A stretch of DNA of 64,000 nt from Citrifermentans bemidjiense Bem (GCF_000020725.1 NC_011146.1:1549501-1613500), one strand, 5' to 3'; shown: positions 14,715-23,203, counted from the first letter of the stretch. Translations and numbers: made by a program. Notes: a model not told the origin generated them from the sequence alone.

Positions 14715-16073
14715 ATGAGTGAGGCAAAACCTAAACTGAAGAAGCCGCGCGGGAAGGTTCGGCTCCTAGAGGGCAAATGCATCGCCTGTGGCGCGCGCTG
14801 CCAGAGCAGCTGTCCGGTAGACGGCATCCAGATGAGCGATGCGGGTGAGCCGCAAATAGAACTCTCCAAGTGCATCGGCTGCCTTAAGTGCGTGAAGGCC
14901 TGCCCGGGCTCCGCCCTGGAGATCTTCTACACCAAGGAAGAGCTGGAGATCCTGGCGGCTCTCGCCGGGCAGCAGGACCTTGCCGAGGACGAGGCGGACC
15001 CGGAGGAGCTGGCGCGACGCGAGTACGTTGCCGGTTACCAAGGCGTCTGGGTCTTCGTGGAGCAGACTGAAGGCGAAGCGGCCCGTGTCTCCTGGGAACT
15101 GATGGGGAAGGGGAAGGAACTCGCCGCGAAGCTCGGCGTGGAGCTCTGCGCCGTGGTCATGGGGCACAAGGTGGAGCACCTCTGCCATGAGGCCTTCACC
15201 TATGGCGCCGATAAGGCGTACCTACTGGACCAGCCCGTGCTGGAGTACTACCGCACTTACCCGTACCTCGACGCGCTTTGCCACCTGATCGAGCGCTACA
15301 AACCGGAGATCGTCCTCATGGGCGCGACCGGCATGGGGCGCGATCTGGCAGGCGCTGTGGCGACCCGGGTGAAGACGGGGCTCACCGCCGACTGCACCGG
15401 CCTCGATATCGACCCCAAACGGAACCTGATGCAGACCCGCCCTGCCTTCGGCGGCAACATCATGGCGACCATCATGTGCGACCGCTTCCGTCCCCAGATG
15501 GCGACGGTGCGCTCCCACGTGATGCCGATGCCCGCGCAGACGGCCGGCCGCAGCGGCAAGATCGTCCATGCTTCCTTCCCCTTAAGTGAGTCCGACGTCT
15601 TCACCAAGGTGCTGCAGGTGATCCGCGACAGCAAGGCGGGGCACGTCGACATCGCCGGGGCTGAATTCATCGTCTCCGGCGGGCGCGGCATGATGGCCAA
15701 GGAGAACTTTGCCATCCTGCAGGAGCTTGCCGATGAACTCGGAGGCGTGGTCGGTGCATCCCGCAGCGCGGTAGACGCGGGTTGGATGCCGGGCGACCGG
15801 CAGGTGGGACAGACCGGTAAGACGGTGCGCCCGAAGATCTACATAGCCTGCGGCATCTCCGGCGCCATTCAGCATCTGGTGGGGATGCAGGACTCCGATC
15901 TCATCATCGCTATTAACCGTGACAAGGAAGCCCCCATCTTCGAGGTGGCGAGCTACGGCATCGTGGGCGACCTGTTCGAGGTCGTCCCCGCCATCACCGC
16001 CACGCTGCGCGAGCTGAAGGCCGCGAAGAACCCGGGCGGCCAGCCCGCCGACCGGGACGTCGAGGCGGCGTAA
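14715..16073 (+). CDS. etfA: Electron transfer flavoprotein, alpha subunit with N-terminal 2x[4Fe-4S] ferredoxin domain
   Basis: About 453 residues. Residues about 15-75 carry two cluster motifs: KCIACGARCQSSCPVDG and KCIGCLKCVKACPGSA. The remainder is a standard EtfA, with the FAD-binding C-terminal part containing SGGRGM and GASRSAVDAGWMPGDRQVGQ and then GISGAIQHLVGM. Ferredoxin-fused EtfA proteins occur in anaerobes, where the clusters may relay electrons to or from the flavin. Two adjacent ATG codons (14712 and 14715) follow the GGGGAG box; the second has the better spacing. It is followed by the EMO-like oxidoreductase after a repeat-filled gap. Confidence 0.95.
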   Translation: MSEAKPKLKKPRGKVRLLEGKCIACGARCQSSCPVDGIQMSDAGEPQIELSKCIGCLKCVKACPGSALEIFYTKEELEILAALAGQQDLAEDEADPEELARREYVAGYQGVWVFVEQTEGEAARVSWELMGKGKELAAKLGVELCAVVMGHKVEHLCHEAFTYGADKAYLLDQPVLEYYRTYPYLDALCHLIERYKPEIVLMGATGMGRDLAGAVATRVKTGLTADCTGLDIDPKRNLMQTRPAFGGNIMATIMCDRFRPQMATVRSHVMPMPAQTAGRSGKIVHASFPLSESDVFTKVLQVIRDSKAGHVDIAGAEFIVSGGRGMMAKENFAILQELADELGGVVGASRSAVDAGWMPGDRQVGQTGKTVRPKIYIACGISGAIQHLVGMQDSDLIIAINRDKEAPIFEVASYGIVGDLFEVVPAITATLRELKAAKNPGGQPADRDVEAA

Positions 16074-16099
16074 GGGGGGTAACCCGGTTGGGGCGCTGC

Positions 16100-16275
16100 C
16101 CTCACCCTAACCCTCTCCCAGAGGGAGAGGGGACTTTAACAGCACGACATGGCCCGTCCATCCCTTCTCCCTCTGGGAGAAGGTGCCCCGGAGGGGCGGA
16201 TGAGGGATTCGCCCCGGCGTAAGCGTGAGCACCGCCCTCACCCTGACCCTCTCCCGGAGGGAGAGGGGACTTAAC
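16100..16275. repeat. Composite of three interspersed hairpin repeats between etfA and the FeS oxidoreductase
   Basis: Two direct copies of CCCTCACCCTAACCCTCTCC plus GAGGGAGAGGGGACTT (about 16100-16138 and 16235-16273) flank a different palindrome. The middle element reads CCCTTCTCCCTCTGGGAGAA and then GGTGCCCCGGAGGGGCGGAT. Such repeats are widespread in GC-rich bacterial genomes. Located inside a probable operon, they may lower read-through to the downstream gene. Confidence 0.8.
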
Positions 16276-16294
16276 TTCGAGAAGGGATATTACT

Positions 16295-18271
16295 ATGCAA
16301 CCTGATCCTGTTATCTTTACGCCGCTTCTGGCTGCGGCCTGCACCATCTTCCTTTGGAGCTGCTACCGCCGTTTCAGCCTGGTCACCGTCGGCGCCGCCG
16401 AGGACCGCTTCTCCAACACCTGGGACCGGTTGCAGGCGATGTTCGTCTACGCCTTCTTGCAAAAGAGGGTGGTGAAGCGTCCCTTCGGCGTCAACCACGT
16501 GTTCATCTTCTGGTCCTTCCTGATCCTGGCCGTGGCCAATACGGAATTCCTCATCTGCGGCGTCTTTCCGGCGGCGAAGCTTTCCCTGCTGCTCCCGGCG
16601 GCGCTCTACCAGCCGCTACTGTTTGCGTTCGACCTGGTCTCGCTCTTCGCCCTGGGCGCCGTCGTCATCGCCCTGGTCCGCCGAGCGGTAGCCCCGCCGT
16701 ACAAAGGGGCGCGCACTGGTGAAGCGTTCGCCATCCTTTCCATGATCGGGACGCTGATGCTGGCCTATTTCGGCTTTCATGCCGCGGAGATCGCTCTGGG
16801 CCACGAGCCCGCGGCTCACGTCATGCCGCTTTCCTCGTTGCTCGCCGCCGCTCTCTCCAGCCTGAGCCCGGCAACGCTCGGCACCGTGGGGGTAGCTTCC
16901 TGGTGGCTCCACGCCGGGGTGCTTCTATTCTTCCTCAACTACCTCCCCTACAGCAAGCACATGCACATCCTCGCCGCCATCCCCAACTGCTACTTCAAGG
17001 GGCTCGGTACGCCCAACACCCAGGCGCGGGAGGAGTTCGCCGAAGGAAACGTCTACGGCGCAGGGAGCATCGAAAACTTCACCTGGAAGGACCTCTTCGA
17101 TTCCTTCTCCTGCACCGAGTGCGGCCGCTGCGAAAACGCCTGTCCCGCGGCCGCTACAGGGAAACCGCTCAACCCGCGCCTTGTAATGCATGACATCAAG
17201 GTGAACCTCCTGGCCAACGGCGCGCAGCTGCAGCGCGGCGGCGTGGCGACGGTTCCGGTGATCGGGGAAGGGGAGGGGAGCGTGGAAGTCGACGCCCTCT
17301 GGTCCTGCACCACCTGCGGCGCCTGCCTTAACGCCTGCCCGGTCTTCATCGAGCAGATGCCCAAGATCAACAAGATGCGCCGGCACCTGGTCCAGATGGA
17401 GGCGGATTTCCCCGAGGAGCTTTTGAACCTCTTCGAGAACATGGAACAGCGCTCCAACCCGTGGGGGATCGCCCCCGGCGACCGCGGCAAATGGGTCGGC
17501 GGCCACGAAGTAAAACCGTTCGAGGCGGGCCAGACCGAATACCTCTTCTACGTCGGCTGCGCCGGCTCCTTCGACTCCCGCGCCAAGCAGGTGACCCTTT
17601 CCATGGCGCGGATCCTCGACGCCGCTGGCATTTCCTGGGGAATCCTCGGCAAGGAAGAGAAGTGCTGCGGCGACAGCGTGCGCAGGCTGGGTAACGAATA
17701 TGTCTTCGACAAGATGGCGCGCGAGAACGTGGCCATGTTCCAGGAGAAGAAGGTGACCAAGGTGATCACCCAGTGTCCGCACTGCTTCAGCACCCTCAAA
17801 AACGATTACCGGCAGTACGGCCTGGAACTGGAGGTCATCCCGCACGCCGAGCTGATCGAGCAGTTGCTGGGGGAAGGGAAGTTGCAGCTTGATATGCACG
17901 AGGCCACGGGCGGGAACATCGTCTTCCACGACTCCTGCTACCTCGGGCGCCATAACGGCGTCTACGAGGCGCCGCGTAAGGTCATCGCCCAGGCGACCGG
18001 TACCGCCCCCGCGGAGATGCCGAGAAACCGCGAGAATTCCTTCTGCTGCGGCGCCGGCGGCGGCCGCATGTGGCTTGAAGAGCACCTGGGGGAGAGGATC
18101 AACCTGAACCGCGTCAACGAGGCGCTGGCCGGATCCCCCGGCACCATCTGCGTCACCTGCCCGTACTGCATGACCATGATGGAAGACGGCCTCAAGGACC
18201 GCGCCAGCGGGCAGACCAAGGTGAAGGACATCGCGGAAATCGTTGCAGAGGGATTGAAAGGTAGGGCTTAG
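16295..18271 (+). CDS. Membrane FeS oxidoreductase of the ETF:menaquinone oxidoreductase (EMO) type
   Basis: 658 residues. The N-terminal about 240 residues hold several hydrophobic segments resembling the heme-b membrane part of NarI/DUF3483 proteins. Two 4Fe-4S motifs follow (CTECGRCENACPAAATGKP and CTTCGACLNACPVF). The C-terminal half has two CCG domains of the HdrB/GlpC kind (KCCGDSVRRLG and FCCGAGGGRMWLEE). Proteins of this build next to etfBA pass electrons from ETF to methylmenaquinone in fatty-acid and aromatic-acid oxidising anaerobes. Context and domain order support this role; heme binding was not verified residue by residue. Confidence 0.92.
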   Translation: MQPDPVIFTPLLAAACTIFLWSCYRRFSLVTVGAAEDRFSNTWDRLQAMFVYAFLQKRVVKRPFGVNHVFIFWSFLILAVANTEFLICGVFPAAKLSLLLPAALYQPLLFAFDLVSLFALGAVVIALVRRAVAPPYKGARTGEAFAILSMIGTLMLAYFGFHAAEIALGHEPAAHVMPLSSLLAAALSSLSPATLGTVGVASWWLHAGVLLFFLNYLPYSKHMHILAAIPNCYFKGLGTPNTQAREEFAEGNVYGAGSIENFTWKDLFDSFSCTECGRCENACPAAATGKPLNPRLVMHDIKVNLLANGAQLQRGGVATVPVIGEGEGSVEVDALWSCTTCGACLNACPVFIEQMPKINKMRRHLVQMEADFPEELLNLFENMEQRSNPWGIAPGDRGKWVGGHEVKPFEAGQTEYLFYVGCAGSFDSRAKQVTLSMARILDAAGISWGILGKEEKCCGDSVRRLGNEYVFDKMARENVAMFQEKKVTKVITQCPHCFSTLKNDYRQYGLELEVIPHAELIEQLLGEGKLQLDMHEATGGNIVFHDSCYLGRHNGVYEAPRKVIAQATGTAPAEMPRNRENSFCCGAGGGRMWLEEHLGERINLNRVNEALAGSPGTICVTCPYCMTMMEDGLKDRASGQTKVKDIAEIVAEGLKGRA

Positions 18272-18304
18272 ACGCTCGAAGGATTGAATCAGAGGAAGAT
18301 CACC

Positions 18305-19642
18305 ATGCGACAATGTACCGCTGCCGCGTTTTCCCAATTCCAGGCAACAGAGCCCGCTTTCCTGGAGTACCCCTCCAAGCTGTTCGTGGAGGCGACCAGC
18401 CGCTGCAACCTGAACTGCGTCATGTGCATGAAGCAGAATTCCGGCGGCAGCGTGCGGGACGGCGATCTCTCCCCGGAGATCTTCCAGGCGCTGGAACCGG
18501 CGCTCGCGAACCTCGACGCCCTGGTGCTGAACGGCGTCGGTGAGCCGCTGATAAACACCCGGCTGGAGCAGTACATAAGCCACGCCAAGAGCCGCATGCC
18601 CAACGGGAGCTGGATCGGGTTCCAATCCAACGGCCTGCTCCTCTCGCACCTGCGCGCCATATCGCTCCTCGACGCGGGGGTGGACAAGATCTGCCTCTCC
18701 ATGGACGGGGTCGACGCCTCGACCTTCAGCGCCATCCGCGCCGGAAGCGAACTCGCCGACCTGGAGCACGCCTGCAAGGCGCTTCTATCCGCGAAGGTCG
18801 CCTGCCGCCGTCCCGAGATGGAAATCGGCGTGGAATTCGTGGTCATGCGCGACAACCTGGCGCAGCTGCCGGCGGCGCTTTCCTGGGCCGCGGAACGGGG
18901 CGTAGCCTTCGCCATCGTTTCCCATCTGCACCCCTTCGACGAACCGCACCTGGAAAACTGCAGCTACGACCTTTGCAGCGACGAGGCGATCACGCTGTTC
19001 CAGTGCTGGCAGAGTAAGGCAGACCTTAAGGGGGTGGAGATAGGGCGCTACTTCGACATCCTCTGGAATTACAAGAAGTCCACCGAGGAGCGGCGCATAA
19101 TCGATTTCGTGGCGGCCATGAAAGCGGACGCGCAGCAGCGCGGCATCACGCTCGATCTGAAAAGGCTCTTCGCCATGAACACCGCCCGCATCGAGCAGAG
19201 CCAGGGGATATTCGAGGAGGCGGTCCAGGTGGCGCGCAATACGGGGATCGACCTGAGACTTCCCGAGATAGCGCGCAGGGAGAAGAGAGGCTGCGGTTTC
19301 GTCGAAAAAGGGAGCGCCTTTGTCTCCTGGGACGGCGGCATGCACCCCTGCTATCACCTCTGGCACCCCTGCCGTTCCTTCGCCAACGGCTGGGAACATG
19401 CCGTGCAGCCACGGGTCTTCGGCAACGTCGCCGAGCGCGGCGTGCTGGAGATCTGGAATTCCGAGGAGTTCCTACGTTACCGGCAAAACGTGCTGCGCCA
19501 CGACTACCCTTCCTGCGCCGAATGCAACACTTCTCCCTGCGACCTGGTCCAGGCCGAGCGGTTCGAGCAGGACTGCTACGTCAACACCGAGCCGTGCGGC
19601 AGCTGCCTCTGGAGCTCCGGGGTGTTCCGCTGCCTGGATTGA
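18305..19642 (+). CDS. Radical SAM/SPASM-domain protein
   Basis: About 445 residues. The radical SAM cluster motif is TSRCNLNCVMCMKQ near residue 30, followed by NGVGEPL, the SAM-binding region. The C-terminus is Cys-rich (DGGMHPCYHLWHPC, SCAECNTSPC, CGSCLWSSGVFRC) as in SPASM proteins with auxiliary 4Fe-4S clusters. ATG 18305 follows AGGAAG; a TTG at 18284 is the alternative. It lies 33 bp after the EMO-like gene and probably in its operon. It may modify a peptide or mature a metalloenzyme, but no substrate peptide is visible nearby. A decayed copy of its 3' end lies just downstream. Confidence 0.9.
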   Translation: MRQCTAAAFSQFQATEPAFLEYPSKLFVEATSRCNLNCVMCMKQNSGGSVRDGDLSPEIFQALEPALANLDALVLNGVGEPLINTRLEQYISHAKSRMPNGSWIGFQSNGLLLSHLRAISLLDAGVDKICLSMDGVDASTFSAIRAGSELADLEHACKALLSAKVACRRPEMEIGVEFVVMRDNLAQLPAALSWAAERGVAFAIVSHLHPFDEPHLENCSYDLCSDEAITLFQCWQSKADLKGVEIGRYFDILWNYKKSTEERRIIDFVAAMKADAQQRGITLDLKRLFAMNTARIEQSQGIFEEAVQVARNTGIDLRLPEIARREKRGCGFVEKGSAFVSWDGGMHPCYHLWHPCRSFANGWEHAVQPRVFGNVAERGVLEIWNSEEFLRYRQNVLRHDYPSCAECNTSPCDLVQAERFEQDCYVNTEPCGSCLWSSGVFRCLD

Positions 19643-19654
19643 CCTCTTTACTGA

Positions 19655-19702
19655 AAGGGGGACAGGCTACTTTTTCAAATCAAAAAGTAGCCTGTCCCCT
19701 TT
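19655..19702. repeat. GGGGACAGGCTAC palindrome, copy 2
   Basis: Arms GGGGACAGGCTACTTTTT (19658-19675) and its complement (19682-19699) with loop CAAATC. It lies 13 bp after the radical SAM stop codon and can terminate that transcript. Confidence 0.88.
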
Positions 19703-19720
19703 AGCTCCCTTTAGCCCATC

Positions 19721-19821
19721 GATCTGGCCCAGGCCGAGCGTTTCGAGCAGGAGTGCCACTTAAACTCCGAGCCCTGCGCAGTTATCTCTGTAGTCCCGAG
19801 GTGTTCCGCTGCCTGGATTGA
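19721..19821 (+). pseudogene. Decayed 3' end of a second radical SAM/SPASM gene
   Basis: This 101-bp stretch aligns at an offset of 180 bp with the last 102 bp of the intact radical SAM gene (19541-19642). The first part encodes DLAQAERFEQECHLNSEPC against DLVQAERFEQDCYVNTEPC, with several synonymous and a few amino-acid differences. A 1-bp deletion then shifts the frame, and the last about 25 bp plus the following palindrome are nearly identical to the intact copy. It is a remnant of a diverged homologue or a duplicated tail partly corrected by recombination. No start, promoter or upstream gene body remains. Confidence 0.8.
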
Positions 19822-19834
19822 CCTCTTTACTGAA

Positions 19835-19885
19835 AAGGGGGACAGGCTACTTTTTCAAATCAAAAAGTAGCCTGTCCCCCTTTTT
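19835..19885. repeat. GGGGACAGGCTAC palindrome, copy 3
   Basis: Same 18-bp arms as copy 2 (19838-19855 and 19862-19879). Runs of T on the plus strand and A on the left side make it a bidirectional terminator. It abuts the stop codon of the minus-strand gene beginning at 20292, so it probably ends that operon too. Confidence 0.88.
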
Positions 19886-20292
19886 TAAAGATCTCCCGTC
19901 ATCTCCTGCAGCAGATAAAGCTTCACGTTCACCTTTTTCACGCAGTCGATCACCTCGCGCAGCTTTTCCTCGTCGAGGCCGCATTCCTCGTCGATACCCT
20001 GGAAGTAGGGGTAGCCTTTGGGGAGCGGGGTCAGAGCTCCGTCGCGCAAAAGCATGACGTCGACCAGGTCGTTTACCCGCCCATCCGCTTCCCACGGGTC
20101 GCGATAGTTGAACTGGCGCGCCACCACGTGAAGCCCCATCCCGTTTTCGAAAAGCGCCTTTACCTCGAAGGAAAATTCCCTCGGAGCGCTGTAGCTGTCA
20201 CTCCTGCCGGACCTGACCATCACCTCGGCCCCGGCTTCCCTCAAAAGCTCCCCCACCGATTCGGCTGTCATCGGCTGCACTGTATCTTTCAT
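19885..20292 (-). CDS. Hypothetical protein, last gene of the MoxR-VWA operon
   Basis: 135 residues, soluble, acidic, with no signal peptide or membrane segment. Features are an N-terminal helix (TAESVGELLREAGAEVMVRS), a central predicted strand region (EFSFEVKALFENGMGLHVVA) and a C-terminal helical part. No family is recognised. The gene starts 4 bp after the VWA gene stop, so the two are almost certainly co-transcribed and may act together. The palindrome at its 3' end should terminate the operon. Confidence 0.75.
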   Translation of the reverse strand: MKDTVQPMTAESVGELLREAGAEVMVRSGRSDSYSAPREFSFEVKALFENGMGLHVVARQFNYRDPWEADGRVNDLVDVMLLRDGALTPLPKGYPYFQGIDEECGLDEEKLREVIDCVKKVNVKLYLLQEMTGDL

Positions 20293-20296
20293 TAGC

Positions 20297-21457
20297 TCAA
20301 ACCTCCAGTCTCAGTTCGACGCCCCAGGGCGCCGGCTTCTCCCCCTCGGCGGTCAGCACCCAGAGGGTCGGCAGTTCCATCTGCTCGGGAACGGGCCCGA
20401 TGCCGTCGGTCAGGTAGATCACCGCTGCGGGAACGGGATGCATGGCCCTCGCATAGGCGAACACCGGCCTTAAATCGGTGAAGCCGCCGCCGTCGTAGCG
20501 TTCGGGGGCGAAGGCACTCCCCTTGAAGGCTTCCACTTCCTGTATTTTGCTGTTGGCGTAAAGGACGGTGATGGAGGCGTCGCGGCCCCGCGCAATCTGG
20601 ACCAGTTCCCTGGCGAACGCCTCGCGCAGCTCCACCGAATTGGTTGAGTCGCTCACGTCGATGCCGACCAGCAGGTTGAGGCGGTGGCGCTTACGGGTTC
20701 CGGGGGTGACATGCGCGAAGCGGCGATGCTCCCTCATCCAGGTCCCCTCCCTCCCCAGCCGTCCGGCGGTGGCGACGAACTGCCGCAGCACCTGGCGCCA
20801 GGGGATGGGGGAGGGACGCAAAAGCCCTTCAACTACCTCCCTGATCTCGGGTGGAGCTTCGCCATCGCTGCCGCGCAGGCTTTCTCGGGTGAGCGTAGCC
20901 AGCATCTCCTGCGCCAAGGGAAGCGGCGTGCTGTCGGCGTCGCTCCAGAGGGCGTGGTCGTCGAGGGTCGAGGCGGCGGGGTCGCCCTTTCCGGCGCCCG
21001 CGGCACCTTCCCGTTCCTTTTCCGCGTCGCCAAACCCGCTTCCATCCAGGTTGCCGATGTCGAAGGGGGGGACCAACTGCTGGTAGTACTCCTCGGCGGC
21101 GAGGCCGTCGGGCATCTTGTACTGAGCGGGGTACAGCGCGTCGGCGGGAAGCCCTGGACTCCCCGGATTGATGGCGAGGTCGCAGGCGACGTCCCAGTCG
21201 TGCGCGTTGCGCCCTTTGCCGCGCAGCATGTGCAGGTGCAAAAGGTGCTTTACCAGGTGCTCCAAAAGTGCCTGTTGCTCGGTCGCCGAAAAGGCCCCGA
21301 AAGAGGCCGGGTCGACGGCCAGGATAGGGGTGCCGTTTCGGATGGTGACTCCCGCGGGTTTTCCCCGAAGCGGCCGCTCCTCGCGGCGCAGGTTCAGGAG
21401 GAAGTGCCCGTAAAAGGGGCGCTCGCGTAACAGCCTGACCACGGCGTTTTCCAGCAT
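20297..21457 (-). CDS. VWA-like protein with N-terminal metallopeptidase-like domain (DUF2201 type)
   Basis: 386 residues. The N-terminal part has the layout of the metallopeptidase-like domain that accompanies MoxR ATPases, but the expected HExxH reads HLVKH (in ALLEHLVKHLLHLH), so the catalytic Glu is missing. It continues with WDVACDLAIN. The C-terminal about 150 residues are a VWA-like domain with an intact MIDAS: GIDVSDSTNS, the Thr in GGGFTDLRP and the Asp in YLTDGIGP. ATG 21457 lies 17 bp past the MoxR stop; a GTG at 21478 overlapping the MoxR stop is an alternative. It is probably the metal-binding partner of the MoxR chaperone. Confidence 0.82.
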   Translation of the reverse strand: MLENAVVRLLRERPFYGHFLLNLRREERPLRGKPAGVTIRNGTPILAVDPASFGAFSATEQQALLEHLVKHLLHLHMLRGKGRNAHDWDVACDLAINPGSPGLPADALYPAQYKMPDGLAAEEYYQQLVPPFDIGNLDGSGFGDAEKEREGAAGAGKGDPAASTLDDHALWSDADSTPLPLAQEMLATLTRESLRGSDGEAPPEIREVVEGLLRPSPIPWRQVLRQFVATAGRLGREGTWMREHRRFAHVTPGTRKRHRLNLLVGIDVSDSTNSVELREAFARELVQIARGRDASITVLYANSKIQEVEAFKGSAFAPERYDGGGFTDLRPVFAYARAMHPVPAAVIYLTDGIGPVPEQMELPTLWVLTAEGEKPAPWGVELRLEV

Positions 21458-21474
21458 GCCTGCGGACACCTCGG

Positions 21475-22536
21475 TCACCCCGCCTGCTGGTTGATGGCGC
21501 GGATCGCGTCGTAAATCACGTGGTCGTGCTTGTCGCGGACCAGGCGGAGGGCTACTTCGGGGATCTTCAGTAGCGTCTTCACGAATCCGAAGCGGAGGTC
21601 CCGCGGCAGCAGCGCGATGTAGGCGACGAGATTCTCCTCCTGCTCGTCGCTCAACTCCGGGAAAACCTGCAGGGTCGCGGTGAGGTCGTTGATGGTCGCC
21701 GCCTGCACGTCGTCGCGCTGCACTTCGGCCCGCTTTGCCACGGCCGGCCAGTCGTTCAGGACTTCGGGGGCGGTTAAGGGACGCCCCTGGCGGTCGGAGA
21801 GCCAGCGCATGAACGCGATGGCCGCTTCCCTCCCCACCACTCCGGCGTAGACCTCCATCTCCAGCTCGGCGGGGAAACTGCAGTTTTGCTTCAGGGTGCT
21901 CACCATCTCCCAGGCCCGCTCGCTCGGCTCGACCTGCAGGTCCATGGGCATACCCTGCTTGGCCAGGAGGTTCTGGTTTCCCCCCAGGAACTGCCGCACC
22001 TCGCCGGCGAGGTCGCGCCTTTGCGCGTATCGGGCCCAGCACTGATAATCGGTCTCGACGTAAAGCATCACCATGCGGTCCACCAGGGCGCGGTCGAGCG
22101 TCGCCACCTGGTAGCTCCCGTCGGGAGGGTTGATGCTTACCACCACCTTGTGGCGGCGGGAGAGCTTGTGGGTATGGATGGCGCGAAGCATCCCCTCGGC
22201 GGGGGGCTCGACAAACTGGAAGATCGCCTGCAGGGTGTCTTCCTGCTGGGCGCGGTTCAACTCGTCGCAGTGGATCACGGTCGGGGGCTCGTCGCCCCCG
22301 GGGATCCAGGACGGGCGCGACCACTGCATCACCTCGCCGCTGCGGAAGGGGATGCCCACCAAGTCGCCGACCTCCATCTGCCCCAGGCGCAGCGAAACGT
22401 AGCGCCGCTCCAACTCGCGGCAACTCTGGATGATGCCGGCGCTCTTCCCGACGCCGCGGTGTCCCACGATGCAAGGGGTGAGGTCGGTCTTGGAGAGGAT
22501 CTCCTTCACGACGATCTTCATTTGTTCGACGTTCAT
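21475..22536 (-). CDS. MoxR-family AAA+ ATPase
   Basis: 353 residues. Walker A is GHRGVGKSAGIIQS, Walker B VIHCDELNRAQQED, and the segment VVVSINPPDGSYQVATLDRALVDR fits sensor 1 and the arginine finger region. MoxR ATPases act as chaperones that assemble metal cofactors or complexes together with VWA proteins, and a VWA gene follows directly. ATG 22536 has a GGAAAG box; an upstream in-frame start at 22602 is less likely. The target of this pair is unknown. Confidence 0.9.
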   Translation of the reverse strand: MNVEQMKIVVKEILSKTDLTPCIVGHRGVGKSAGIIQSCRELERRYVSLRLGQMEVGDLVGIPFRSGEVMQWSRPSWIPGGDEPPTVIHCDELNRAQQEDTLQAIFQFVEPPAEGMLRAIHTHKLSRRHKVVVSINPPDGSYQVATLDRALVDRMVMLYVETDYQCWARYAQRRDLAGEVRQFLGGNQNLLAKQGMPMDLQVEPSERAWEMVSTLKQNCSFPAELEMEVYAGVVGREAAIAFMRWLSDRQGRPLTAPEVLNDWPAVAKRAEVQRDDVQAATINDLTATLQVFPELSDEQEENLVAYIALLPRDLRFGFVKTLLKIPEVALRLVRDKHDHVIYDAIRAINQQAG

Positions 22537-22617
22537 GGCAGCTTTCCTTCCTGTGTCCTTATTAGAGGGGAAACGACATCTTACACATAAGCTGCGTGTC
22601 ATAAAAGAGGTAAAACC

Positions 22618-22773
22618 GTGAAACCGTTAGCCACGCAGAAAAAACTGAGGAAACCGGAACGGCCAAAAGCTCAAGCTAAAACCGTTGGCAACCAACTTAA
22701 AGCAGGCAAAGGAAAGGAAAATCCTGGCGCAGAAGAAAAGGCTTTACATTTGAAGAATTTAATTTTGTGGTAG
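22618..22773 (+). CDS. Possible 51-residue basic peptide
   Basis: Starts at GTG (VKPLATQKKLRKPERPKAQA, then TVGNQLKAGKGKE) with AGAGG 7 nt upstream, and ends 44 bp before the YtxH gene. It is Lys-rich, lacks a recognisable domain and has a weak start. It could be a genuine small basic protein, or a chance frame in the leader between the divergent moxR and YtxH genes. Confidence 0.25.
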   Translation: MKPLATQKKLRKPERPKAQAKTVGNQLKAGKGKENPGAEEKALHLKNLILW

Positions 22774-22817
22774 TATTACCGCTGTAATTAAAACCACCCG
22801 GATCAAGGAGAAAACTA

Positions 22818-23162
22818 ATGGGACACAAAGAAAGCTGCACAGGAGGGGATGCCGTCTTTCTGTTGGTCGGCGGCTTGATCGGTGCCGGGCTGGCGCTCCT
22901 GATGGCCCCGCAGGCGGGAAAGAAGACCAGGCAATACCTCTCTTCGCTGGCCGAAGAGGTGACCGGCAAAGCTAATGAAGCTGTTTCGGATTTCGCCGAA
23001 ACCGTCTCGGATTTCGTCGATACCGCGACCAGCCGCGCCACCGAATTCGTGGAGGAGAAGGCGAACCTCAGCAAGGATTCCAAAAAGATGCTGCTGTCCG
23101 CCCTCGACATGGCGCTGGAAAAGCTGGAAGAGCAGAGGAAGAAGCTCGAGAAGAGCATATAG
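22818..23162 (+). CDS. YtxH-domain protein
   Basis: 114 residues with one N-terminal hydrophobic segment (AVFLLVGGLIGAGLALLMAP) followed by QAGKKTRQYL, the usual YtxH start, and a long amphipathic helical tail rich in Ala, Glu and Lys. Such proteins are anchored to the inner membrane and are often linked to envelope or general stress. A second YtxH protein is encoded at 53386. GGAGAAAACTA precedes the ATG. The following gene, 41 bp away, encodes a small ferredoxin. Confidence 0.85.
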   Translation: MGHKESCTGGDAVFLLVGGLIGAGLALLMAPQAGKKTRQYLSSLAEEVTGKANEAVSDFAETVSDFVDTATSRATEFVEEKANLSKDSKKMLLSALDMALEKLEEQRKKLEKSI

Positions 23163-23203
23163 GCGTCGTAGCAAAACCAATCCAAAAACGAGGAGGTATT
23201 ACC

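Noticed and set aside
18284-18304. Upstream TTG start of the radical SAM gene
   Set aside because: ATG 18305 has a better-placed AGGAAG box, and the extra seven residues show no family feature.
16925-18769. 614-codon minus-strand frame opposite the EMO-like gene
   Set aside because: Antisense shadow; no ribosome site or domain, and it spans two well-supported plus-strand genes.
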